A stretch of 64,000 nt of DNA from Methylibium sp035762065 (GTDB taxonomy: Bacteria > Pseudomonadota > Gammaproteobacteria > Burkholderiales > Burkholderiaceae_C): assembly GCF_035762065.1 (NCBI RefSeq), contig NZ_DASTPW010000021.1, positions 35,758 through 99,757 on the forward strand, written 5' to 3'. Position 1 is the first letter of the stretch. Each line of letters begins with the position of its first letter. Positions 51,709-61,079 of the stretch are shown one piece after another. The translations under genes were made by a program, and so were the position numbers. The notes beneath the pieces were generated by a model. That model saw only the letters and a list, made by a program, of their open reading frames with translations. It was not told the DNA's origin and did no database searches.

Positions 51709-51807
51709 GCCGGCCGGTAGGGCACTCTGCTCCGCGGATGTCCCCCGGCCCGGCGTACCGGGCCTCCTCCTTTATTTCGCTGCGCAGAGCGCCCTGCCGG
51801 CCGGCTC
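51707..51807. repeat. Large palindromic repeat element
   Basis: Inverted arms of 24 bp (51707-51730 and 51784-51807) match at 22 positions and enclose a core. The core has its own perfect stem GGCCCGG-CGTA-CCGGGCC (51747-51764) followed by CTCCTCCTTTATTTCGC. It fills almost the whole gap between the PaiB and DUF429 genes and looks like a dispersed repeat of Burkholderiales that can also act as terminator. No other copy was noticed here. Confidence 0.8.
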
Positions 51808-51820
51808 CTGCTGCGTCGGT

Positions 51821-52663
51821 TCACCGCGTTGCGCCGATCGGGGGCGCGGTGACGATCCAGCCTTCGAGCGGATCGATGCCCGCCGGCAGCCCGTGGTTTG
51901 GCTGGCCCGCGGCCCACGCGGCCTGCACCAGGCACAGCACCGCGTCGAGCGTGTCGCCGCTGGCGTCCGCGACGAGCTCGTCGCGTTGCGCGTGGCTGAG
52001 CTTGAGGCGGATCGCGAGCCGCGTGCGGCCCTGCTCCAGCGCATCGACGAGGTCCTTGCGGGCGATGAGCCGCTCGGGCGTCTGCTTCGCGCGGTCGTCG
52101 CTCTTGTAGGAGCGCTGGCCGATCAGCTCGCGCGCGAGCAGGCCGGGGTAGGCCTCGAGCGCGACGCGCCGCGGGTCCGCGGCGTGCAGCGCGGACACGG
52201 TGACGCCGGCATCGACCAGCCGCGGCACCCCCGCATGCAGCATGAAGGCGACCGGCGGGTTGACCCACTTCATCGAAGGGCTCGAGCCGGCCGGCCCGTC
52301 GGTGGCGCGGTGCGCGAACTTCGCGCCCTTCGGCCGAGCGGCGCAGAAGGCCGCGAAGCGCGCGCGGATCTCGGCGCGGTCGAGGCGGCGGTAGTGCGCG
52401 ATGCAGCCGGCCCAGTCGCGCGGCCAGCCGAGCTGCTCGACCAGCTCGCGCGGCAGGCCGAAGGGCAGGTCGAAGGCGCCGAGCCAGGGGCCGGGGCGTG
52501 CGAGCGCGGCCTCGAAGGCGGCGAAGTGCGGCAGGCGCTCGATGCCTTCGAGCCGCAGCAGCCCGGTGCTGGCGATCGCGCGGCCCTGCGCCCAGGTGAT
52601 CGGCTTGCGGAGCGTCGGCGCGCTGGTGAAGTCGACGCCGATCAGCGTCGTCGAGAGGTCCAT
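51821..52663 (-). CDS. DUF429 protein (predicted nuclease-like)
   Basis: A 280-residue protein with the DUF429 pattern: a TLIGVDFTSAPTLRKPITWA N-terminus with an acidic residue in the first strand, GAFDLPFGLPRELVEQLG, and VALEAYPGLLARELIGQRSY. The C-terminal DTLDAVLCLVQAAWA motif is also present. The fold is RNase-H-like. Activity unproven. ATG 52663 lacks a Shine-Dalgarno; AACATT ends 6 nt upstream on this strand. Divergent from eutB with 78 nt between starts. Confidence 0.85.
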   Translation of the reverse strand: MDLSTTLIGVDFTSAPTLRKPITWAQGRAIASTGLLRLEGIERLPHFAAFEAALARPGPWLGAFDLPFGLPRELVEQLGWPRDWAGCIAHYRRLDRAEIRARFAAFCAARPKGAKFAHRATDGPAGSSPSMKWVNPPVAFMLHAGVPRLVDAGVTVSALHAADPRRVALEAYPGLLARELIGQRSYKSDDRAKQTPERLIARKDLVDALEQGRTRLAIRLKLSHAQRDELVADASGDTLDAVLCLVQAAWAAGQPNHGLPAGIDPLEGWIVTAPPIGATR

Positions 52664-52741
52664 GGCGGCAATGTTGCCTTCGCGTCGCCTCGAAGCCCGC
52701 GCAGCGCCGTCGGTCATGCCGCCGGCGCAAGATGCCGCGCG

Positions 52742-54181
52742 ATGCCCTACGCCCACAGCCTCGGCGCCGAGCGCCACGTCTTCGCCGACCTGCGCACGCT
52801 GCTCGCACGCGCGAGCCCGCTGCGCTCGGGCGACCAGCTCGCCGGCGTCGCGGCGCGCAGCGCGCGCGAGCGCGTCGCGGCCCAATGCGCGCTGGCCGAG
52901 GTGCCGCTCGCGCGCTTCCTGCACGAAGCCGTCGTGCCGTACGAGGACGACGAGGTCACCCGGCTGATCGTCGACACGCACGACGCCGCGGCCTTCGCGC
53001 CGGTGGCCTCGCTCACCGTCGGCGAATGGCGCGACTGGCTGCTGAGCGATGCGGCCGACGCCACGACGCTGGCCGCGCTGGCGCCCGGCCTGACGCCCGA
53101 GATGGCTGCCGCGGTGAGCAAGCTGTGCAGGCTGCAGGACCTGATGCTGATCGCGCGCAAGTGCCGCGTCGCGACGCGCTTTCGCTCGACGATCGGCCTG
53201 CCCGGCCGGCTCGCCACGCGCCTGCAGCCGAACCACCCGACCGACGACGCCGCCGGCATCGCCGCGAGCCTGCTCGACGGCCTGCTGCACGGCGCCGGCG
53301 ATGCGGTGATCGGCATCAACCCGGCGACCGACAACCTGCCGCAGGTGACGCGCCTGCTGCAGATGCTCGACGGCGTGATCGCGGGCTACGCGATCCCCAC
53401 GCAGTCCTGCGTGCTGACGCACGTGACCAACACCATCGCGGCGATCGAGCGCGGCGCGCCGGTCGATCTGGTGTTCCAGTCGATCGGCGGCACCGAGGGC
53501 ACGAACCTCGGTTTCGGCATCGACCTCGCGCTGCTGCGCGAGGCCCACGAGGCCGCGCTGTCCCTGAAGCGCGGCGCGCGCTTCGGCGAACCGGACGGCG
53601 GCGCCTCGATCGGAGACCACGTCATGTACTTCGAGACCGGCCAGGGCAGCGCGCTGTCGGCCGGCGCGCACCACGGCTGCGACCAGCAGACGATCGAGGC
53701 GCGCGCCTACGCGGTCGCGCGGCGCTTCCGGCCGCTGCTGGTCAACAGCGTCGTCGGCTTCATCGGCCCCGAGTACCTGTACGACGGCAAGCAGATCGCG
53801 CGCGCCGGGCTGGAGGACCACTGCTGCGCCAAGCTGCTCGGGCTGCCGATGGGCATCGACGTCTGCTACACGAACCATGCCGAAGCCGACGGCGACGACA
53901 TGGACGCGCTGCTGACGATGCTGGCTGCCGCCGGCTGCAACTTCGTGATGGGCGTGCCGGGCGCCGACGACATCATGCTGAACTACCAGAGCAGCTCCTT
54001 CCACGACGCGCTCGCGATGCGCGAACTGCTCGGCCTGCGCTGCGCGCCGGAGTTCGAGGACTGGCTCGCGCGCGTGGGCATCGTCGAGCGCGGCGGCCGC
54101 GACGGCGCGCCGCCGCGGCTCGCGGCGCGCGTGCCGGAGGCCTTCGCGGCCGCGCTGAAGCGCATCGAGGGGCCGGCATGA
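52742..54181 (+). CDS. eutB: Ethanolamine ammonia-lyase large subunit
   Basis: A 479-residue catalytic subunit of the coenzyme-B12 enzyme that splits ethanolamine to acetaldehyde and ammonia. Barrel core sequences are visible: ATRFRSTIGLPGRLATRLQP, GINPATDNLPQVTRLLQML, QSCVLTHVTNTIAAIERGAP, QSIGGTEGTNLGFGIDLALL, and YFETGQGSALSAGAHHGCDQ. Length is normal. eutC overlaps its stop. No ethanolamine permease, shell proteins or reactivase EutA is adjacent, and the 78-nt leader is too short for a B12 riboswitch. Confidence 0.97.
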   Translation: MPYAHSLGAERHVFADLRTLLARASPLRSGDQLAGVAARSARERVAAQCALAEVPLARFLHEAVVPYEDDEVTRLIVDTHDAAAFAPVASLTVGEWRDWLLSDAADATTLAALAPGLTPEMAAAVSKLCRLQDLMLIARKCRVATRFRSTIGLPGRLATRLQPNHPTDDAAGIAASLLDGLLHGAGDAVIGINPATDNLPQVTRLLQMLDGVIAGYAIPTQSCVLTHVTNTIAAIERGAPVDLVFQSIGGTEGTNLGFGIDLALLREAHEAALSLKRGARFGEPDGGASIGDHVMYFETGQGSALSAGAHHGCDQQTIEARAYAVARRFRPLLVNSVVGFIGPEYLYDGKQIARAGLEDHCCAKLLGLPMGIDVCYTNHAEADGDDMDALLTMLAAAGCNFVMGVPGADDIMLNYQSSSFHDALAMRELLGLRCAPEFEDWLARVGIVERGGRDGAPPRLAARVPEAFAAALKRIEGPA

Positions 54182-54993
54182 GCGACGCCGACGACGGGCG
54201 CACGCTGCCGGTCACGCCGCAGGGCTGGCGCTTCCTGCGCCGCCACACCGACGCGCGCATCGCGCTGGGCCGCGCCGGGCGCAGCCTGCCGACGACCGCC
54301 CAGCTCGACTTCGCGATCGCGCATGCGCAGGCCCGCGACGCGGTGCATCTCGCCTTCGACATCGACGCGATCGACGCTGCGCTGAAGGCGCGGGGGCTCG
54401 AGACGCTGCGGCTGCGCAGCGCCGCGCCGGATCGCGCCGCCTACCTGCAGCGGCCCGACCTCGGCCGGCGGCTCGACAAGGCGTCGCGCGCGGCGCTGGC
54501 CGGCCGCGAGAAGCGCGAAGTCGATCTCGCGATCGTGGTCGCCGACGGGCTTTCCGCGCTCGCGATCCACCGCCATGCGCTGCCGCTGATCGAGGCGACG
54601 CTCGCGCGGCTCGACGGCTGGCGCCTCGCGCCGATCGCGCTGGTCGAGCAGGGCCGCGTCGCGATCGGCGACGAGATCGGCGAAGCGCTCGGTGCGCGCT
54701 GCGTCGCGGTGCTGATCGGCGAGCGGCCGGGCCTGAGCTCGCCCGACAGCCTCGGCATCTACCTGAGCTGGGCGCCGCGCGTCGGGCTCGCGGACTCGGC
54801 GCGCAACTGCATCTCAAACGTGCGCGCGGCGGGCCTGGCGATCGACGCGGCCGCCGGCAAGCTGCACCAGCTGCTCGCCGACGCGCGGCGCCTGCAGCTC
54901 ACCGGCATCGGCCTCAAGGACGAGCGCGACGACCAGGCGGCGGCGCTCGAAGCCGCCGGCGACCGGGGCAACTTCCTGCTCGGCGCGCCTTGA
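54178..54993 (+). CDS. eutC: Ethanolamine ammonia-lyase small subunit
   Basis: A 271-residue subunit completing the B12-binding interface with EutB. Motifs: GRAGRSLPTTAQLDFAIAHA, ARDAVHLAFD, DLAIVVADGLSALAIHRHAL, CVAVLIGERPGLSSPDSLGI, CISNVRAAGLAIDAAAGKL. ATG 54178 overlaps the eutB stop (ATGA). Only 3 nt separate its stop from that of the convergent EamA transporter. Confidence 0.97.
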   Translation: MSDADDGRTLPVTPQGWRFLRRHTDARIALGRAGRSLPTTAQLDFAIAHAQARDAVHLAFDIDAIDAALKARGLETLRLRSAAPDRAAYLQRPDLGRRLDKASRAALAGREKREVDLAIVVADGLSALAIHRHALPLIEATLARLDGWRLAPIALVEQGRVAIGDEIGEALGARCVAVLIGERPGLSSPDSLGIYLSWAPRVGLADSARNCISNVRAAGLAIDAAAGKLHQLLADARRLQLTGIGLKDERDDQAAALEAAGDRGNFLLGAP

Positions 54994-54996
54994 GCG

Positions 54997-55911
54997 TCAA
55001 CCGAGCGCGAGCCCGGTGACGCCGAGCGCGATGCAGGCCGCGCCGGCGAAGCGCGCCGCGCGATCGCCTTCGCCGAGCAGCCGGCCGCCGAGCATCGCCG
55101 CGAACAGCATCGAGACCTCGCGCAGCGGCGCCACGTGCGACAGCGGCGCGAGCGTCATCGCGTAGAGCACCAGCACGTAGCTGGTCGGGCTCAGCACGGC
55201 GACCACCAGCGCCCAGCGCCAATGCGCCTTCCACGCGGCGAACGTCGCCGCCGGGTCGCGCAGCGCGAAGGGCAGCGAGATCGGAATGCGCAGCAGGTTG
55301 CCGAAGTAGTCGACCAGCAGCGGCGAGATCAGCAGCACCTTGACCGCGTAGCCGTCGATCAGCGTGTAGCCGGCGATCGCGATGCCGGTCACCAGGCCGT
55401 AGCCGATGCCCAGGCGCACGCGCTGCCGCGCCGCGCGCGCTTCGGCCGGGATCGCCGCCCGCGCCGCCCCGCCGCGCAGGGCCGCGACCAGCGTCGGCCC
55501 GCCGGCGAGGAGGAACACGCCGAGCGCCATCGCCGCGATGCCGAGCGCACCGAGCGCGCCCAGCCGTTCGTCGAGCAGCCACAGCGCGCCGATCGCGCTC
55601 ACGAGCGGGCCGCTGCCGCGCGCGACCGGGTAGACGACGGTGAGGTCCGACGCCCGGTAGCCGCGCAGCAGCACGGTGAAGTAGGCGACGTGCGTGACCG
55701 CGCTTGCCGCGATGACGCCCCATTCGAGCGCGCCCCACCTCGGCACCTCGTCCCACCCGGCCCACACGCCGACGGGCGCCCAGATCGCCGCGATGATCAA
55801 GGCCGTCAGCAGCACGAAGCGCTGATCGCCGCCGGCGTGCTTGGCCGCAAGGTTCCAGAGGGCGTGGCCGAGGGCCGCGAGGAGGACGAGCGCGACGGCG
55901 GTGAGGGGCAC
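54997..55911 (-). CDS. EamA/DMT-family transporter
   Basis: A 304-residue membrane protein with about ten helices in two EamA repeats. It begins LTAVALVLLAALGHALWNLA, has VYPVARGSGPLVSAIGALWL, and a second repeat YGLVTGIAIAGYTLIDGYAV. It probably exports a small metabolite. The start codon is GTG 55911. Its convergent overlap with eutBC does not imply a shared role. Confidence 0.88.
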   Translation of the reverse strand: MPLTAVALVLLAALGHALWNLAAKHAGGDQRFVLLTALIIAAIWAPVGVWAGWDEVPRWGALEWGVIAASAVTHVAYFTVLLRGYRASDLTVVYPVARGSGPLVSAIGALWLLDERLGALGALGIAAMALGVFLLAGGPTLVAALRGGAARAAIPAEARAARQRVRLGIGYGLVTGIAIAGYTLIDGYAVKVLLISPLLVDYFGNLLRIPISLPFALRDPAATFAAWKAHWRWALVVAVLSPTSYVLVLYAMTLAPLSHVAPLREVSMLFAAMLGGRLLGEGDRAARFAGAACIALGVTGLALG

Positions 55912-55980
55912 GCGGAAAGTATCCGTGCGGCATCTCGCCCGTCGCGCTGGCGGCCGGCGCGTCGCCGGCCGCAGCGAGCG

Positions 55981-56877
55981 TCAGAGCGGCGTGGCCGGCG
56001 CGGCGGCGGCGCCTGCGAAGACCGGCCCTCGCAGGGCTTCGGCGCCGTAGCCGCGGTTCACGTCGAGGCCGACCAGACGCCAGTCGTGCGCCGGGATCCG
56101 CAAGGGATGGACCACGCGCTCGTAGGAACGGCGCGGCCACAGCACGCCGAAGCGGCGCTCGTGCTCGAAGGTGTCCACCTCCGCGACCGCCCCCTGCGTG
56201 TTCGCGTAGCCCTCGAGGGTGAAGCGCAGTCGGCGGGTGACGGCATCGCCGCGATCGATGCACAGCGCGACGCGATCGAGCGCTGCCTGCCCGAGGCCGG
56301 GCGCCAGCGCCACCTCCACCACGTCGCAGAGCCGGCCGTCGACCCGCTCGGTGCCCGCGAGCCGCGCGCCCTGTGCGCGGCCGGCGATCCACAGCGGGCC
56401 CAGCAGGAACAGCCCGTAAGCCTCGGCCACCAGCGCCGCCGCGGCCTGCACGCCGGCGTCGGACGCGCGCGCGCCGTTGAACCACACCGCCACCTCGCCG
56501 GGTTCAGGCAGCGGCCGGCGTTGCCAGAACACCTGCTTGCGACCGCTGGCGCCGGTGTAGGCCTGCGCGACCACGCCGGCCGCCGGAAGCAGGCGCTCCT
56601 GCGAGCTGCCGCGAAAGCCCTTGTCGACGACGACCGGCTGGATGCGGTCGATCAGGGGCCGCCATTCGCCCTCGTACGCCACGTTGATGTCGGCGAGCCG
56701 GCGGTAGGCCTCGAGCCCGTGGGCCTGGGCGCTTTCGAGCAGCCGGGCCGCGCCCGCAGGGTCGGCGCCCTCGGGCCGCCCGACCAGCGGCAAGGGCGTG
56801 CCGCAAGCGGCCAGCCACGGCAGCGCCGCAGCGGCCAGGAAGCCGCGGCGGCGCAGCAGGCCGTCGCCCGCGCTCAT
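55981..56877 (-). CDS. Lipoprotein linked to a TonB receptor
   Basis: A 298-residue exported protein. The leader has RRRGFLAAAALPWLAACG, so both Tat-like arginines and a lipobox are present. The body includes DINVAYEGEWRPLIDRIQPV, YTGASGRKQVFWQRRPLPEP and LFLLGPLWIAGRAQGARLAG. No family recognised. It starts 50 nt after the receptor gene, so it is probably co-transcribed and may handle the receptor's ligand in the periplasm. Confidence 0.7.
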   Translation of the reverse strand: MSAGDGLLRRRGFLAAAALPWLAACGTPLPLVGRPEGADPAGAARLLESAQAHGLEAYRRLADINVAYEGEWRPLIDRIQPVVVDKGFRGSSQERLLPAAGVVAQAYTGASGRKQVFWQRRPLPEPGEVAVWFNGARASDAGVQAAAALVAEAYGLFLLGPLWIAGRAQGARLAGTERVDGRLCDVVEVALAPGLGQAALDRVALCIDRGDAVTRRLRFTLEGYANTQGAVAEVDTFEHERRFGVLWPRRSYERVVHPLRIPAHDWRLVGLDVNRGYGAEALRGPVFAGAAAAPATPL

Positions 56878-56927
56878 GCCAGGCTCGCGACGCTGGGGCG
56901 CAACGCGGCCCGGGCGGCGCGCCGCGT

Positions 56928-59147
56928 TCAGAACGCCTGCCGCCACTTCACCCCCAGCAGCCAGTTCCGAGGCATGCCCGTCTCGAAGAAGCGGGCGTTG
57001 CCTTCGTTGACGATCACGCTGCCGGCATAGGTCTTGTCGAAGACGTTGTCCACGCGCAGCAGTGCGTCGATGCGGCTGTCGGCGCCGAGCGGGATGGTGT
57101 GCGTCGCGCGCAGCGCCCAGGTGCTCCAGCCGTTGGCGAAATCGGTGTTGCGGTCGTTGACCGCGATGCGGTCCATCGCGCGCCATTCGGCGGCGAACTC
57201 GGTGCGCATCGAGGCATAGGGCTTCCACGCGACTTCGGCGAAGGCGCTGCGCGGGCTGGTGCCGGCGATGCGGTTGCCGGCCGGCACGACCGCCGAATTG
57301 CCGGGGTTCGCGGCGTTGCAGGGCGCGGCGGTGCAGGTGACGAAGCTGTCGTCGTAGGTCGCGTGCAGCACGGTGAAGGCGGCGGCCAGTCGCAGCGAAG
57401 GCCGCACCTGCCAGCCGCCGGCGAGCTCGACGCCGCGCCGCGTGGTGGAGCCGACGTTCTGGAACGTCGAGCGGCCTCCCGCGTTCGTCGCGGTGCCGAT
57501 CTCGTTCGAGGTGCTCGCGTCGAACACCGCGGCCTCGGCGTTGAGGCCGCGCGCCTCGTCGCGCCACTTGGCGCCGAGCTCGACACTGCGGCTGGTCTGC
57601 GGCCGCAGTGCCGCATTGAAGCCGGCGCCGCCGTCGGCGCGGTAGGCGAGCTCGTTCGAGGTCGGCGACTCGAAGCCCTTGCCGGCGCTCGCGTAGAAGT
57701 TCCAGTCGGGCAGGCCGCGGTACTGGATCGCCGCGACCGGGTTGGTGTAGCTGAACTTCAGCGCGCCGGAGTCGTCGCCGTTCGCGCCCGAGATGAAGCG
57801 GTCCTGGCTCTCGAAGCGCACGCTTCCGGAGCGCACGCCGAGCGTCGCGATCCAGTGCTTGACGAATTCGATCTCGCCTTGCGCGTAGCCGTCGGCGGTG
57901 CGCACCTCGTTCTTCTCGTTGCGCCGCTGCGCGCCGGCCACGCCCAGCTGCTGGCCGGCGCCGGTGCCGATGAAGTTGAGGTAGCCGAAGCGGTCTTCGC
58001 TCGCGGTCTCGTAGGCGCCGCCGGCGACGAGCTGCGCCGCGCGGTCGCCGCCGAGCGCCCAGCGCCAGACGAGCCGCGCATCGACGCCGGCGTAGTCGCG
58101 CGCGAAGTCGATCACGCCGCCCGGCTGGGTGATCGGCGTCTGCACCGCCACGGGGATCGCCTGCCACTGCGTCACCGAGCGCTGCCCGTAGTAGCTGCTG
58201 ACGGCGCTCTCGGCGAGGCCGAAGGCGGTGCCCTCGGCGAAGCGGTGGCGCCAGGTGATGCCGGCCTGCTGCTGGTCGACCGTCTTGCGGGTGTTGAACT
58301 GCGTGGCGACCGCGGCGGTCTGGCGCGCGTCGGCGTTGAACTGCTCGCGCGTGAGCCCGAGCGGATCCTCCGCCGGCTGGTCCACCGCGTTGATCGCGAC
58401 GATCACCGTGTCGCGCTCGCCGCCCCAGCCGAGCCGCAGGTTGCCGAGGGTGCGCTCGGTGCTGCTGTGCGGCCGGAAGCCGTCGGACTCGAAGTAGCTG
58501 GCGCCGAAGCGAAGGTCGAAGCCCTTGCCGGGCGCCTCGCCGAACGGCGCCTGCACGGTGACGCGGCCCTGGCGCAAGCCGAAGCTGCCCACGTCGACGC
58601 CGAGCTCGCCATAGCGCTCGCGCACCGGCGCGCTCACCAGCGCGATGACGCCGCCCGAGCTGTTGCCGTACAGCGCGGAGAACGGCCCGCGCAGCACCTC
58701 GATGCGCTGCGCGCCGGCCAGGTCGAAGTGCGAGACCTGGCCCTGGCCGTCGGGGCCGGTCGCGGGGACGCCGTCGCTGTAGAGGCGGATGCCGCGCACG
58801 CCGAAGCTCGCGCGCGCGCCGTAGCCGCGCGAGTTGATCTGCAGGTCCTGCGCGTAGTTGTTGCGGCTCGCGACCGTGAGGCCCGGCACGCGCGCCATCG
58901 CTTCGCTGAGGTTGACCATCGGGCCGGCACGGCGCAGTTCCTCCTGGTCGACGATGCCGATCGAGTACGGCGTCTCGAAGGCGCGCTGCTCGAAGCCGCT
59001 GCCGGTGACGACCACCGGCGCGAGCGTCGTGGCCGCCGGCTCGGGCACGGGTGGCTGTTGGGCGACGGCGCTCGCCGCCAGGACGGCGAGCGCGGCGGCG
59101 GCCACGGGGGACGGGCGGGTGAAGCGGCTGGAGCGGGTCGGGTTCAT
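56928..59147 (-). CDS. TonB-dependent outer-membrane receptor
   Basis: A 739-residue receptor. Signal peptide ends AVLAASAVAQQ, followed by the TonB box-like TTLAPVVVTGSGFEQRAFET. The plug ends with RIEVLRGPFSALYGNSSGGV. The barrel carries YASAGKGFESPTSNELAYRA and a terminal strand NWLLGVKWRQAF. The best resemblance is to FecA/PupA-type siderophore receptors, but the ligand is unknown. The adjacent lipoprotein gene is probably its partner. Divergent from the FAD oxidoreductase. Confidence 0.92.
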   Translation of the reverse strand: MNPTRSSRFTRPSPVAAAALAVLAASAVAQQPPVPEPAATTLAPVVVTGSGFEQRAFETPYSIGIVDQEELRRAGPMVNLSEAMARVPGLTVASRNNYAQDLQINSRGYGARASFGVRGIRLYSDGVPATGPDGQGQVSHFDLAGAQRIEVLRGPFSALYGNSSGGVIALVSAPVRERYGELGVDVGSFGLRQGRVTVQAPFGEAPGKGFDLRFGASYFESDGFRPHSSTERTLGNLRLGWGGERDTVIVAINAVDQPAEDPLGLTREQFNADARQTAAVATQFNTRKTVDQQQAGITWRHRFAEGTAFGLAESAVSSYYGQRSVTQWQAIPVAVQTPITQPGGVIDFARDYAGVDARLVWRWALGGDRAAQLVAGGAYETASEDRFGYLNFIGTGAGQQLGVAGAQRRNEKNEVRTADGYAQGEIEFVKHWIATLGVRSGSVRFESQDRFISGANGDDSGALKFSYTNPVAAIQYRGLPDWNFYASAGKGFESPTSNELAYRADGGAGFNAALRPQTSRSVELGAKWRDEARGLNAEAAVFDASTSNEIGTATNAGGRSTFQNVGSTTRRGVELAGGWQVRPSLRLAAAFTVLHATYDDSFVTCTAAPCNAANPGNSAVVPAGNRIAGTSPRSAFAEVAWKPYASMRTEFAAEWRAMDRIAVNDRNTDFANGWSTWALRATHTIPLGADSRIDALLRVDNVFDKTYAGSVIVNEGNARFFETGMPRNWLLGVKWRQAF

Positions 59148-59300
59148 CGGTCGGCACCAAGGGTTCGCGGAGCGCGCGCGACTCTAGCCAGCGCGCGCCC
59201 GGCAGCGCCTCCAGAAATTCGTGATTCGCCGGCCGGAGATACACCGAGGCGCAGGCCGCCGCAGCCCCGCGACGGGCCGACCGCACCGGATACTGCCGCG

Positions 59301-60428
59301 ATGGACCGCATCGACGCGCTCGTGATCGGCGCCGGCGTCGTCGGCCTCGCTTGCGCACGCGCGCTGGCGCGGGCGGGTCGCGAGGTGCTGGTGGTGGAGG
59401 CCGCGGCCACCATCGGCAGCGGCATCAGCTCGCGCAACAGCGAGGTGATCCACGCCGGCCTGTACTACGAGCCGGGCTCGCGCAAGGCGCGCCACTGCGT
59501 GCGCGGCCGCGAGCTGCTGTATGCCTACTGCGCCGAGCGCGGCGTCGCGCACCGGCGCTGCGGCAAGCTGGTCGTCGCGACGCGCGACGAGGAAGCGCCC
59601 GCGCTCCACGCCATCGGCGAGCGCGCCGCCGCCAGCGGCGCGCACGGCCTGCGCGCCTTGAGCGCCGCCGAAGCGCGCGCGATGGAGCCGGCGCTGTCTT
59701 GCACCGCCGCGCTGTGGAGCCCGCACACCGGCATCGTCGACAGCCACGGCCTGATGCTCGCGCTGCAAGGCGACGCCGAAGCGGCCGGCGCGCTCTTTGC
59801 CCTGCGCACGCAGGTGCTCGGCGCGAGCCTGATCGACGCCGGTGGCGGCCGCGTCGAGACCCGCAGCGCCGACGGCGAGGTGCTGACGCTGCAGGCGCAG
59901 GCGATCGTCAACGCCGCCGGGCTCGACGCGCCGCGCCTGGCCCGCGCGATGCACGGCTTCCCGCCGGCGCAGGTGCCGGCCGCGCACTTCGCCAAGGGCA
60001 GCTATTTCGCGCTGGCCGGCCGCGCGCCGTTCTCGCGGCTGATCTACCCGGTGCCCGAGCCGGGCGGGCTGGGCGTGCACCTCACGCTCGATCTGGGCGG
60101 GCAGGCCAAGTTCGGGCCCGACGTCGAATGGGTCGAGGCGCCCGACTACGACGTCGATCCGCAGCGCGCCGGGCGCTTCGCGGCGGCGATCCGCCGCTAC
60201 TGGCCGGGCCTGCCCGAAGGCGCGCTGCAGCCGGCCTATGCCGGCGTGCGGCCGAAGCTGCACGGGCCGGGCGGACACGCCGACTTCGCGATCGCCGGCC
60301 CGCGCGAGCACGGCGCGCTCGGCATCGTGCAGCTGTTCGGCATCGAATCGCCGGGACTCACCGGCGCGCTGTCGATCGCCGAGGACGTGACGCGCCTGGT
60401 ATGCGGCGAGCCGCCGACGATCACCTGA
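59301..60428 (+). CDS. FAD-dependent oxidoreductase (LhgO-like)
   Basis: A 375-residue DAO-family flavoprotein, probably an L-2-hydroxyglutarate-type or related 2-hydroxyacid oxidase/dehydrogenase. FAD-binding motif DALVIGAGVVGLACARALAR is at the N-terminus, then GSGISSRNSEVIHAGLYYEP, which is characteristic of L-2-hydroxyglutarate oxidase-like proteins. The C-terminal IVQLFGIESPGLTGALSIAE is also conserved. ATG 59301 has no Shine-Dalgarno; GATACT ends 6 nt upstream. Confidence 0.85.
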   Translation: MDRIDALVIGAGVVGLACARALARAGREVLVVEAAATIGSGISSRNSEVIHAGLYYEPGSRKARHCVRGRELLYAYCAERGVAHRRCGKLVVATRDEEAPALHAIGERAAASGAHGLRALSAAEARAMEPALSCTAALWSPHTGIVDSHGLMLALQGDAEAAGALFALRTQVLGASLIDAGGGRVETRSADGEVLTLQAQAIVNAAGLDAPRLARAMHGFPPAQVPAAHFAKGSYFALAGRAPFSRLIYPVPEPGGLGVHLTLDLGGQAKFGPDVEWVEAPDYDVDPQRAGRFAAAIRRYWPGLPEGALQPAYAGVRPKLHGPGGHADFAIAGPREHGALGIVQLFGIESPGLTGALSIAEDVTRLVCGEPPTIT

Positions 60429-60450
60429 GGCCGGCGCGCCGGCGACGCGC

Positions 60451-61002
60451 TCAGACGACCGCGTCGATCATGCCGAGCTCGGCGCTCGACATCAGCGATT
60501 CGATGTCCATCAGGATCAGCATGCGCTCGGCCAGCGTCGCGATGCCGATCAGGTGCCTGGTGTCCACGACCGAGCCCATGCTCGGCGGCGGCTTGACCGA
60601 TTCGTGCGGCAGCTGCAGCACGTCGCTGACGGCATCGACCACCGTGCCGATCACGCGGCCCTTGACCGCCAGCACGATGACCGCGGTGATCGGGCCGATC
60701 TCGGCGTCGCAGCCGAAGCGCAGGCGCAGGTCGATGATCGGCACGATCACGCCGCGCAGGTTGATCACGCCTTTCAGGTAGCCCGGCGCGTTGGCGATGC
60801 GCGTGGGCGCTTCGTAGGAACGGATCTCCTGCACCTTGAGGATGTCGATGCCGTACTCCTCGGCGCCGAGGCGGAAGCTCAGGTACTCGCGGCCGGGCTG
60901 CGGCTTGCTTTCGCTGCGCGCGCGGGCGCGCATGCCCTGCGGCGCGGGCGCGGCAGCGGCGGAAGTGCGGGGGGCGGCGACGGCGTCCTTCAGGGTGTCC
61001 AT
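60451..61002 (-). CDS. cheW: CheW chemotaxis coupling protein
   Basis: A 183-residue adaptor linking chemoreceptor to CheA. The core is EYLSFRLGAEEYGIDILKVQ, GYLKGVINLRGVIVPIIDLR, VVDAVSDVLQLPHESVKPPP and a C-terminal ILMDIESLM. The first 35 residues are a basic/alanine-rich extension beyond the usual fold. Last gene of the cheA-mcp-cheW run, 77 nt after the receptor. Confidence 0.94.
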   Translation of the reverse strand: MDTLKDAVAAPRTSAAAAPAPQGMRARARSESKPQPGREYLSFRLGAEEYGIDILKVQEIRSYEAPTRIANAPGYLKGVINLRGVIVPIIDLRLRFGCDAEIGPITAVIVLAVKGRVIGTVVDAVSDVLQLPHESVKPPPSMGSVVDTRHLIGIATLAERMLILMDIESLMSSAELGMIDAVV

Positions 61003-61079
61003 GGCGGCAGGGCTCGGTGAGATCGTGGGAGGAACGGGCCGGATCGGAGGGAGCAGGCTCTCGGACGGTCTTTCGGCAC

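Noticed and set aside
52664..52741. Cobalamin riboswitch ahead of eutB
   Set aside because: Only 78 nt between divergent starts and no B12-box-like sequence seen.
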